A stretch of 64,000 nt of DNA from Gyrodactylus bullatarudis (Eukaryota; Platyhelminthes; Monogenea; Gyrodactylidea; Gyrodactylidae). Shown here in pieces: positions 54,000-64,000 of the stretch. The DNA lies in NCBI GenBank assembly GCA_012064415.1, contig SSNU01000075.1, forward strand, positions 506,270 through 570,269. Reading direction: 5' to 3'. The position numbers and the translations under genes are program-made. The notes beneath the pieces were generated by a model. That model saw only the letters and a list, made by a program, of their open reading frames with translations. It was not told where the DNA came from and did not search any database. How positions within the stretch are numbered: the first letter of the stretch is position 1; every line of letters starts with the position of its first letter.

Positions 54000-54330
54000 A
54001 AAATTTTGAGGGGTATTTGCAAAATTGGTGACTCGGACATGGGCATCTGCAGATATGGTTACAGTGGTAGGCCAAAATACAACTTTTACTTTCTTAACAT
54101 TGGATTTGAGGACCTTGGATTTGGTTAGTCCATCCTTATATTTTGAGTTGATTCAGAAAATTAACTTGATTTAAATTCGAGTGTATATAAATCTGTACCT
54201 AGAAATAGTCCTCAATATAAATACTCATGAAAAAAACTTGAACAGCTATCAAAAACAGATTTTAACCATATTTTCAAAATAAATATTGCTTAAAGTTTAT
54301 TAATTGCAACTTTTTCCCAAATCTCTTCTA
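54000..54330 (-). repeat. Inverted copy of the 32.43-32.88 kb repeat
   Basis: Contains TTGGTGACTCGGACAT, CAGAAAATTAACTTGATTTA and AACTTGAACAGCTATCAAAA, the reverse-ordered complements of the 32.4 kb copy. Confidence 0.75.
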
Positions 54331-55183
54331 TTGATTGCAACGTGTTACTTCTACAATCAATCTACAGTGTGAAGTATTCATGTTTATTCAATTTTGTTTT
54401 TTTTCCAGCCTTAATTACATACTAAATAGACAATTGAGTTTTACAAATACAAAATTGAAAAAGGTTACTTCTATTATTTGTAAGATTAAAATAATACTTC
54501 TAAAAAATGACAAGTCTGTTCGTAAAACTTCTATTCAATGAAAATTTTCTAAAAATTCTTTTTTTTGTAAATACACAGAAAATACCTTCCAGTTATTGAT
54601 GATCTATCTTCTACTTTTTGTAATTTTCCCAATTTAAATTTTCACCTAGAGATAGTTACCAAAAAGTCAATTAAATTTTAGGGGTCGTCACAAATCCAAT
54701 GTTTAGAAAGCAACCAAAAGGCATTACCCTCTTACAGAATATCCACTGATTGATTCTTAAAAAAATGGAACCACACATTTAAATCTCAATCGTATAACAA
54801 GAAAAAAGAATATCACAAAATTAATGGCATGAAATTTCGTCTTCAAATGTCTACACACGCTACCATTCAGCTGTATTTAGCAGTATAGTATTTGGTGTTG
54901 AGAAGAAGAGATGAACTCCAAATCTACATATTAATGTGATTTCAGGTTGATTTCTGCTTCATTATTTTACAATATGAAATACAGGATAAAAAATGAGGAT
55001 TAGGATGCGTGTTTCAATATCAAGCATATATCAATATCTTTATACTCATGATAAATCGATTAATTTGAATTAATTTTGATTCTAGAATTATTATTGTATT
55101 TAAATCGTTTTATCCGAAATCTCCCAATCATTTTAGGAGAATAATCTTGAAAATAGGCGTAGAAAAGGCATACAAGTGAGTAG

Positions 55184-58100
55184 CTAGGATTTGGATTTTT
55201 CATCAGCCCCCTTCTCAACTATCAGGTCGTAAACGGTCTTGAATATTTTCTCCTTGTCCATTGTCCCGGAAAATATGTCTAAAATAAAGGATGAATATTG
55301 AAAAGAGAAGGTGTGAAATATAGGTTGTACGAAATTGTAAATCATAATTTGTTTAGAATTGCTAAGTATGTATATTACCTGACTCCCAAATTGAAAAAAA
55401 ATCTGCAAAGCCATACGATTTGAGGTCCAAAAAATCGTAAAACATGGAAAAAAAATTTAATTAACCCGATGTTAAAACAAAAGCCTATATTAAATTTATT
55501 CATCTATATTTTGTTGGTAATAATTAGTTGTCAAAGTTCTTAGCACGAATTTAATTGATATTATGAAAATGCAGAACTTTTCTGGTAGGTTTGAAATACT
55601 AAAATTTTTCTAGATCTCTCGAAAAGTTTCAATCGGATCAATAAATTTATTTGGATCAGGTTTTAGATTCTTAATATGAATATCTCATGACAAATGGCGA
55701 TGTTTATCGGGCATATTTGTTAGAGGTCTCTAATAGGAACAACCCAAATGATACTTCAAAAGTTCGTACAGAGAAGGACAAAGTTTGCAAAGAAGTTTTG
55801 AGCTTCTATCGAACACTTAACATTGCAACTGTCACTCTCCAAACTGCTCTGAAAAAGTTGGATGCTTTTATCACCAAAAGCTATGATCTGAATAAATCTG
55901 GATATTCGTAAAGTAATTTGTATGAAGAAATATTCTTCGTTGCCTCATGCAAATGCCACCTTGATCATAAATATTTCATGTGACAAGACAAGAAATGGAT
56001 ATCATCAACATTTCATGGATTACCTTAGTGGGGAGAAAGCTAAATTTCTAGGCAAAGGTTAATCAATACGACCTGACTAGGCGAAGAAAGTACTGTAAGC
56101 CAACACTCAATCTACTGGCTGAAGACTATTTTGAAATGATTGATTTCAGTTCAACGCCTTTTATAATTCCTCCCCTAATTTCTCCAGAGCAAATTAATTC
56201 GGGAGAAATTATTCGTTTCCCATCACTTCATCATAATACTCATAATAATCATAACGGGCAGTTCAAGTTATGAACAATGCTGCTGGGAAATCGTGCTCAG
56301 CTACTATCAGAAACTTTATCATTGACAGTACTATTGAGGGAAGAAAAGAGATAAAAAAATTCAGAAAAACGTATAAGAATTTATGTGAGACTTTTGGAAA
56401 ATAATAAAAATGATAATTTATTAATATAAATCTTATTTCCAATATCCAAAAATTGTAGTTTAGATAATTTCTCGTACGAAAATTGTAAGCATTGAACTTG
56501 AGAACTTCACTTAACTCTTATTTATAATCACTATAATTTTTTGCATACACATAAAAGTTATAAATATTTGTTAATAGAAGCTTTTCAATCCAAATTTCAG
56601 AGTATTTTCAGTTAGTTTTGAAAAAATGAAACTAACTTAAAATAAAAGGTTATTGAAACAAACATTATTATTTCAATCAGTGCAATTTTGTTTGATTAGA
56701 TAGGATTTCGATGAACTTTTTCGTATCTCTAATTCATTTGAAATGTCTAAACCTCGGGCCTAAACTGTTTAGGCTGTAGCCACTATACCAAATACTGAAT
56801 CTGATATTGAAGATTATAAGCACTTTCCGCTGACTGAATTAATCATTCCTTATGAGGATAAGAATGTTGGCCATTTGAGAAATCCATTTATGTTAAAGCA
56901 TCCTTCATGAAGAATAGAAGATCAATGAGGAATCAGCCTATGATGTATAAAGTTAACATGTGATCAGATGTTGATTAAAGAAATTCTTGAGAACCTCAAT
57001 AAGTTATTGATTAGTTGGAATCAAAACCAGGATTAGTTGTATGAATGGCTACGAAATAATGAAGGCCATGCTATGAAAGAAATAAAAATTGATTCGATAA
57101 ACTGTTCCTTGCTTGTTGTTGAATGAAAATTAGGCGATTAAATCTAGCGATATAAATGATGAGTAAGAATGATGTGAAATTCTCAAAAGCCTTCTCGATA
57201 AAGCATAATGCTTTAAACATTTTTCCTACAAATATAGAATCATTAAAAATAAAAATCTGAATTCTGATTAAAATTTTAAAACTTTTACTTAATTTTAGCT
57301 TTTATTTTTTCAGAAAATCACGAAAAATTGACTTTTAAGTCGTAAGGCTTTGCACTCAAATTTTTACAATTTTGAGAATAAGAGAATATAATATCTTAAA
57401 AGGAGCTCGTAAATGCTTGAATAGTATCAGAAATTTTGTTTCAAAACCTGTGAAATTGTTTAAAATAATCTTTTGAAATTCAAATAACTACTATTAAGTG
57501 TGATGAGGATTTTTTATTTTTACGAAAGAGATTCTTTTTGATTTTGAAATAAAAGGATGGTGTATAATGAGGTTTAGGAGGATCAAAATTTTAATTTTAC
57601 GAATCACTCACGAATTGATTCTTTTTCAAGTTCTATTTGACTGGAAACTTTTAAATAAGCTGGATATACAAATCGTTCAAAGTAATTGGCTGGCTCAGGA
57701 ATTTGATACTTTCGTTCTCTATTTAAAGAATATCAAGAGATGATCAACAAACAGATATTATTAAAGATCAAAGTTTTATCTTATGCCTAGATACATTGAA
57801 ATTAACAAGACTAAAGTATAGATCAATCAGCAACAATAAGCTAAAGTTGTTCTGGAAATAGTATTCGCTCTACTAATTTTTAAACGGAATTGAAGAAAAA
57901 TAAACAATCAAATTTAATATAAATAAATTTTGAGATCTAATGTCCATTATTTAAAATTTTTGGAAATTAATTTAATTTAATTGCTCCTAATCCGAGAGAC
58001 CACTTCTTTTATTCTCAAGGATTTTTTTATCCGTAGAAGTGTGTCCAGTTCTCATAAATAAACTTGAAAAGGCTCAAATATTTGGGCTGATCTATAGAAC

Positions 58101-61100
58101 ATTTGCCCCCTCTTGTTTTGCAGTAGTTTTTCTGAAAGATAAACAGACTAAGGGCTTTTTAACATCGATGAAATGAAAACGAATCTCTTGCGGTGAGTTT
58201 TCATGTCATCGATAATTATCTTTTTATTATAATAAAAAGACCAACACGATTCAAAGTAAACTTGGAGAGAAATAAGAGGGGACAACTGTTCTCTCATTTA
58301 ACCAATATTTGTGCAAACCTCCGTGCTCTATTGCTAACGTCGAATTCAGCAAGAATATTTCACATCTTATGCAGAGAAAATTTTCGGTCATATCGCTGTA
58401 TCTTTTTTTAACGAGTGTATGGAAAGTAGTTTTAATATTCATTCAAAAATATTTACCAGCCTTACGTTTGATTCTGAAGGTCAATAACTTTCATAATAGG
58501 AAAATTTGTGTATTTTATTCTCTATATTGTGTGCCAAAGTTCAATTTTTCTAGATGAGCTCAAAGAGTAATATGAATTTTGGTGACTTTGTATTGATCAT
58601 TATTGCTTTGCACTTTGAACTTACAGGCGTCTTTCATACATTGTTTGCTTGTCGAGTGTTAGGAATATTTTGAGATCCATTCTTGAAGCGATAGGCCTGT
58701 TAATGAACAAAGGAAAGGGAATCTCAAATCAAGTAAATAACTGAAAAAACTTTAGGAATCTTACTAAATCATTGTCGTAGCTAGTTCAAAGAAAGGTGAG
58801 AATTTCCTATTTTTTTAACCCTAGAACGATATTTGGAAGCTCGAGAAGCCTTTTTGATTTTCAAGCTAATTTATTTTTGTTATTATTTTCTTCAAGAGGG
58901 TGAAACAACTTTCTAATCCTAATTTAACTATTTGTCTAATAAAATAAACAAATTTTTTTGATAGTTTGCTTTATCAGCTTGAGTAAGCAGTTGAAATAAG
59001 AAAAGTTTCAAGAACCCTGTGTGTGTTTCCTTATCTTTAGCCAATTGAAAACTCGTTTAGGAACATGAATTCTATCAGTGACATAGCACGTGAACTGAAT
59101 CTTTATTCACGAGATTAAATAACAGTAATTTTTTTTTCTAGATTTCTAAGCATAAACGTTGAAGCTCCTTCAAATTGAGATTAAAACCCATTATTTAAAT
59201 TCTCTAGAAGCAAATTTATCAGTTCAGTGCTAAAATGAAAATAAATTAAACAACCTTGTATTCTGAATGAAACTCGAAAAATCAGTATTTTGAGATTTGA
59301 AAAAATTCATAAATCTAATAATTGAATTTGTAATGAAAGATTTTCCTGGCTGAACCTACTCATAGTTCAATACAAAAATTCCTTCCACAATAAGATATTT
59401 GACTGTTTTTGGTGCCAGTAAAAGTTTCTTCTTGAAGTCTTGGTTTAAGGATTCCCAATCAATCGCTTGCATGCCTAGAGAGAATTTCTTTTTAAAGATT
59501 CTTAAAAATATGGCCATTGAAAGAAGCTTACAATCAAAATTCGGTATGGGCATATCTTCGATCTTGATGGCTTTTGGACTTTCTGGAGGCTGAAAGAGAA
59601 GAAGAATTAGACATGTTTGTCTCAAGTTGATGAAATTGAGCCGAGGATTTTTAATAATTTTTATTAATCTTTGATTGATCACATTCGAAATTCATCAAAA
59701 AGTAAACCAGATGCATAATTATTACTTATACGTAGCAAATTTGATAAATTTTCTAAATACAGTTGTGCACCAGTTTTGGTGTGCGAGAATGTGCACACCC
59801 TGATTTTCCAGCTAAAAATAAGAGTTCGTATTTGAAATCTACTAAGAAGTAGGACAAATATATTTAAATTCTAATATTTTGGGCAAATTCTGTCACTTTT
59901 CTAGTTTTTCAACTTGTAGAGAATTTTCTCCTGATTCGATCAGTACCACTAAACCCAATCAAATTCGTTCATTAAGTATGGAAACTAATGAAAATAAACT
60001 TCGAAATTTTGATGAAAAATTAATGCGTCACCCTCTCCTCTAATTTACAAGTTGAGCTAAAGTTTTTTACTAATTATGCATTACATTTCAGTCACAAATT
60101 GTCTATTAAAGGTTGTTTCATAATTACACCTTGTTAAATTAAAAATCATTAGAGAATTCTAAAGTCTTTTCAGTGACTTTGGAAACATTATTCAATAAAT
60201 TGAGCTCATTTTTAGTCAAAATTTAAACTCCCATAACTTTTTTATTATAAATGATAGAAATATAATTTTTTCTGCAAATGAAAGAGAATTTCAAGCCTAG
60301 TTTAAAAATTCTTATTTGGCATCTCTTTGAGAGACTTAGATTCATTTTTTGCTTCTGTACCTTCAATCTGATTGGTTCATCAATGAGATTGTGTATTTTT
60401 GGCAATCCTTCATTTTATACCATGAGAGCCTATCATGCACGCCTGAATGGACTCCACAAATTTCAGATTTCAGAATTAATCCAAAATGGATTGAGCCTCA
60501 GGAAAATCTCTCAAATTCTAAATGTTAGCGTCGGACAAGTGAGACTTATCTCATCTAAAGAACTTAACCTAGTTTAGTGGTACTGATCGAATCAGGAGAA
60601 AATTCTCTACAAGTTGAAAAACTAGAAAAGTGACAGAATTTGTCCAAAATATTAGAATTTAAATATATTCGTCCTACTTCTTAGTAGATTTCAAGAAAAT
60701 TTGCAAACTAACCAAAATAACTAAGCTGATTCCGAATCTGAATTCCATTTTGTATGCCGACTCATTATTTCAAAGATAATAGAGGTTAAAATTGGCATTT
60801 TTGGCTTTAAACCATTTATCTTCTAAGCTATAAGAGATATCAAGCAGGTGATTGCATAATTGAAATCTACGACTATTATTTTATTTCTTTCTAAGACATC
60901 AGCAAATAGGTTTTCAAAAAAACGTTCCAAATATTTTTTTAATGTTTCACAACATTTTTCAAAAAATCACCCTTCTTCAAGTAACTATGGTGTGCATCAG
61001 TTAAAGGTTATCTCTATAAATTATACATAATTTTGTAGCTTAATAAATTTCCTTTCTAAAGAGGGGTAAGCAAAGTGTTTTTGGTATCTTTCAGTTAAAA

Positions 61101-61688
61101 TTGTCGCTCAAGAAAGACTGGTGGAACAATAGGACATGAAGGGTTAATCTATCGATTTATTTACTCATGAGATTGATCTCTTATCTTGATCCGAAAAATC
61201 AGTATCAGATTGCTTTAAATCTTCAATTTTCAACAAATCATGGTCTAATTTAATGGTTGATTTCATGGAATAATTTTTTCCTGTAGATCCGTAGATAAAA
61301 GTTTTTTGTAAAAATAGTGAATCTTAATGTCAATTAGGCTTACATGAAATTTCCCAAAAGTGAATTCTTTGTTTGTCATGCTTAGGAAAATAATTTCAGG
61401 ATCATGTCAGCATGACCTGATAGCTTACTCACGTAATAAAAATCATCCATGCAAATAAAGAGGAATTCTCCTTTATTGATTTCTGCAAGCCTCTTGGAGA
61501 TGGTTGTCTTTCCAGCATTAGAAGCTCTAAAAAGAATTTTTCTCATAAAAAATTTCATTTGAAAAATCAATCAAGTCGTATACATGCATAAACACGAAAT
61601 GAAACACAAAAAGGGTTTGCAAAAGTTCAGCTAGATAAAAAATATATTTATTATATTGTTACTCGCCTAGTATTGTTATTAATTTCAT
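55184..61688 (-). CDS. NMRK: Nicotinamide riboside kinase
   Basis: Phosphorylates nicotinamide riboside to NMN in NAD+ salvage. Exons (minus): 61688-61666, 61526-61433, 59589-59532, 59474-59360, 58696-58625, 57718-57612, 55402-55379 and 55278-55184. The total is 588 nt, 195 aa (human NMRK1 199). Family landmarks: MKLITILGASNAGKTTISK (P-loop GxxxxGKT), CMDDFYYPPES, AIDWESLN, YLIVEGIFVLNYEP, LKIFLTLDKQTMYERR, IPEPANYFERFVYPAYLK and IFSGTMDKEKIFKTVYDLI. The sixth exon ends at GTGAGT and the seventh is a 24-nt microexon (FFSIWES). The exon 1 to 2 join needed for the P-loop Gly falls at GG|CGAGTAAC, which is not GT or GC, so exon 1's exact end is uncertain. Introns 2 and 6 (1843 and 2209 bp) hold mobile DNA and decayed ORFs. 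Confidence 0.85.
55379..55402 (-). other. 24-nt microexon of NMRK
   Basis: Flanked by GCTTTGCAG and GTAATA. It joins phase 1 to phase 1 and supplies the residues FFSIWES between ESIH and DIFSGTMD. Confidence 0.6.
55687..57130 (+). pseudogene. Decayed coding-like segments in NMRK intron 6
   Basis: A plus-strand 74-codon frame (55687-55911, GDVYRAYLLEVSNRNNPND onward) is followed by broken frames with protein-like composition (LLAEDYFEMIDFSSTPFIIP near 56115; IEDYKHFPLTELIIPYED near 56810). No family recognised. Possibly a dead mobile-element or duplicated gene remnant. Confidence 0.35.
58095..58292. mobile_element. MITE with AGAACATTTGCCC termini, copy 2
   Basis: About 198 bp; ends AGAACATTTGCCCCCTCTTG and AAGAGGGGACAACTGTTCT. 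Core AACATCGATGAAATGAAAAC shared with 27010-27160. Lies in NMRK intron 5. Confidence 0.7.
59832..60694. mobile_element. 863-bp transposon-like element with 122-bp inverted repeats and a tiny HTH ORF
   Basis: Arms 59832-59953 and 60573-60694 are near-perfect inverses (TTGAAATCTACTAAGAAG at the outside; GATCAGTACCACTAAA inside). The only supported frame is the 51-codon HTH ORF, which ends inside the right arm. No catalytic domain. Lies in NMRK intron 2. Confidence 0.75.
60422..60577 (+). CDS. 51-aa helix-turn-helix protein in a small transposon
   Basis: Starts MRAYHARLNGLHKFQI. Residues about 14-45 form a classic HTH pattern, ISELIQNGLSLRKISQILNV followed by SVGQVRLISSKE, as in transposase/resolvase N-termini. 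A GATTGG box (60370-60375) and a TTTTATACC TATA-like element precede the ATG directly, suggesting a real promoter. The frame is open upstream to 60278, so a longer form is possible. It could be a transposase DNA-binding remnant or a repressor-like protein. Confidence 0.5.
   Translation: MRAYHARLNGLHKFQISELIQNGLSLRKISQILNVSVGQVRLISSKELNLV
60695..61381. other. NMRK intron 2, remainder
   Basis: AT-rich. GTGAATCTTAATGTCAATTA near 61316 resembles a 9351-family terminus. Nothing else supported. Confidence 0.4.
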
Positions 61689-62439
61689 TTTCAATCAAAT
61701 CAATTATAATTATTTTCTATTAGTACGAAAAGGCTAATTTAGGGTGGGGGATTCAAGCAATAGCTTTATGAAATGAATGGAAACTCGTTAAGACTTTAGA
61801 GAAGCTCGGAATTTTTTTTATTTATACCCATTCTATAGGAAATCTATTAATCTTTTGAAGTAAGATAACTTTTATCGAGTAATCATACCTGTAGAATTCA
61901 AATATAAAATCACCTAATTTCTCAAAAATCTATTTTTTTCGTTAGAAAAAGTTCTTATATTTGAAAATTAAGTATACATAATATGTCAATAAAATAATTT
62001 GAAAGAGAATAATAAAAATATACATCTGAATAAAAATTGAAAAAGCAGGTTTAATGTATACGGTCAATTATGAGAATAGTCTGAAAAGTAATTCGATTCG
62101 TCACCTGGTTACTAAAAAAGGAGAGATTTTGAGTAGTCAATTTTAGATCTGATATGAGCCATAATTAATTTAAGATAAGAAAGGTTCTGACAATCAGATA
62201 AGTCATACTTGGTAAAGAGAAAATTAAAGCAAGATAATAGAATATTAAAATCATAGGATATGTTTCTTAAATTATATTAAATTATAAGATTATGAAAATT
62301 TCTTAATAATCAATGCAAATCTACGGACCCAGAGTGGATTTAGACCCGATATAGCTATAAGAGCATAGTAAGAGTCAATATTAGGATATGAAGAATGTAA
62401 AAAGTTGTATTGAATACGTTCAATCATAAGAGATTGTTC

Positions 62440-63020
62440 AAATTAGATAATAAGGGGGCAAGATAATCAATTAATGATAATATTAAAGCTTTGTAAGCTT
62501 TAAGTGGTAGATTAACAGTCTTTGAGAATTTTTTTATTGTAAAGAGTAAAGTTTTAATCTTAGATAAGTTTTAAATTATTTTTAACACTGAAACCTAGAT
62601 CTGAAGTGAAGGAGAAAATTTCTCCAGGAAGTAGAAGCAATTCCATGAGGGTTGCAGGGAGTCCCAATGGGAGTAATAATTTACATTTATCTCTATATGT
62701 ATAGAGCCCCATGGTCTCAAGAATCTTTAAGAAGTGAGAAGTTGTTATTTCTTTTATCAATGTCTGAAACATTATTAACTTTGAAGACGAATTTTAGATC
62801 GTCGGCATATTTTATGAGGACACCCTCAATATCCTCAGGGAGCTGAATATCAGCGAAACAAGTTTTAAAAAGAAGTGGGCCAATTAGTGAACCTTGGGGG
62901 ACGCCAGAGTTTATTTTTACTAAATTACTAGTGGTGGAGTTGAAGGCAACATATTGCTTTCTATTAGACAAAAAATACATGGTTAAGTTTATGATATGAG
63001 GGTTAATATTTAATAGCATG
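62440..63020 (-). mobile_element. Non-LTR retrotransposon fragment, broken RT
   Basis: The minus strand encodes NSGVPQGSLIGPLLF and LIKYADDLKFVF (YADD active site) in the 63019-62717 frame, then shifts frame near 62750 to continue (DSETMGLYTYRDKCKLLL) to 62560. Same general type as 23131-24310 but more diverged. 5' and endonuclease parts are missing. Confidence 0.75.
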
Positions 63021-63716
63021 AGTTTATTTTTAATATATGAGCATTTTAGTTTGTAGTGAATAATCAGATCGGGTGAAGTTTGAGAGATATCTAGGCTTTT
63101 GGATCAGAAAAAAGAATTTTGATCGATAAATCCTGAACTAAAAATAATTGCGTCAAAATAACTGTAATCAGCGTTCTAACAGACCACATGAAAGAAGAAA
63201 GATGCAAGTCATGAAAAAAATCTAGGAAAATAAACCAAAATTCATGGACATAACGTCGATCAGGTCATTTTCTTGAGAAAGAGATCAAATTATAATTCTA
63301 ATAATCTCACTACAGACTAATCTCAGATTAAAGAATTAGATTGTTTCTCCATTCCGAGATGATTTCTATCAGCTCAAGATTATCAAATTCAGAGAATGAT
63401 CGATTTCAAAGATTCGAACTAAACTTTTTAATTGAGATGTTAGAGACTAGTATGATTATAGTAATTCTTAATTACCTTTCCAGGGCTTAAAATCCAAAAG
63501 AAATTGTATTAAATTTATTTCAAGACGTTGGTTCAAAACCATTGAACAAATGCTCATAGAAATGCTATCATTATTTGAATATATTTTTTATTATTTTGAC
63601 CAAAGGTTCTTAAAATTATTCTGCATTAAGAAAAGATAATTTCAAAAGAAATGTTGTTCTCAGGATTTAATCAACTAAAAGAAAAAAAATAAAAACTAAT
63701 TACTTTTCTCTAACAA

Positions 63717-63845
63717 TAATTTTGAACCAAGTAGTTCTTCAGGGAGCTGTTCGGCATAGATTGACTATAACGTTGTTCGCTTGCTGCCCGACTATTTTGT
63801 ATTCTGGGTTGTATTGGTCTATCTGTATAAAAAGAAAAAGGAGAG
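63717..63845 (+). repeat. Third copy of the 12.8-13.2 kb repeat
   Basis: AATTTTGAACCAAGTAGTTC and GATTGACTATAACGTTGTTC match the inverse of 13040-13176 with few differences. Confidence 0.75.
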
Positions 63846-64000
63846 AAAGGTTTAGTATTTCTTAAAAAACAAGGATTATAAAAATTACAGTGATTGTTAT
63901 AGTAATCAGAATTATTAGAGTAATAACTCTGATAATATAATTCATCACTTGAAAGAACATTAAAATTAAGATTAGAATAAAAAACATTTAGATTACCCTG

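Overview
This window is nuclear DNA of an AT-rich invertebrate animal (about 70% A+T by eye). The evidence is spliced genes with GT-AG introns, conserved metazoan orthologues (CaMKI, RFT1, PPCS, THOC7, Canopy, nicotinamide riboside kinase) and animal-type mobile elements (pogo/Tigger, mariner, piggyBac, Merlin, Penelope and non-LTR elements). I cannot name the species. Many introns are only 23-38 bp, which recalls dicyemid mesozoans and the short 5' introns of flatworms. Several 3' introns are large, and one is 28 kb.

Layout. (1) 1-10.1 kb, + strand: an unrecognised acidic multi-exon gene (58 to about 1.5 kb), a separate terminal exon (2.6-2.8 kb), five-exon PPCS (3455-5758), a small intronless gene carrying the Sec31 GWNDPP motif (5852-6442) and five-exon RFT1 (7096-10121). 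(2) 10.1-16.7 kb: mobile and foldback DNA with two intact single-exon genes, a Cys-rich one-TM protein (13361-14164, -) and a mariner-type DNA-binding protein with an AT-hook (14985-15410, +). (3) 16.7-19.3 kb: a compact cluster of THOC7 (-), a single-TM receptor-like protein (+) and an ER-retained Canopy protein (-). (4) 19.5-52.2 kb: one CaMKI gene of 8 exons. Its coding total is exactly 1110 nt (369 aa), but it is spread over 33 kb because intron 4 (22317-50229) is packed with transposons. (5) 53.0-53.8 kb: an intronless secreted trypsin-fold protein. (6) 55.2-61.7 kb, - strand: nicotinamide riboside kinase in 8 exons, including a 24-nt microexon, with mobile DNA in its introns. (7) 62-64 kb: a broken non-LTR retrotransposon and a repeat shared with 12.8-13.2 kb.

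The gene models rest on splice sites read by eye. For CaMKI, PPCS, RFT1, THOC7, Canopy and NMRK every exon joins in frame and gives a protein of the expected family length. The most unusual features are the 23-32 bp introns, a dispersed hammerhead-ribozyme-like family in CaMKI intron 4, an 863-bp transposon encoding only a 51-residue helix-turn-helix protein, a transposon family with perfect 9-bp target duplications (one copy holding a nested foldback element), and possible spliced-leader/operon organisation at PPCS to RFT1.
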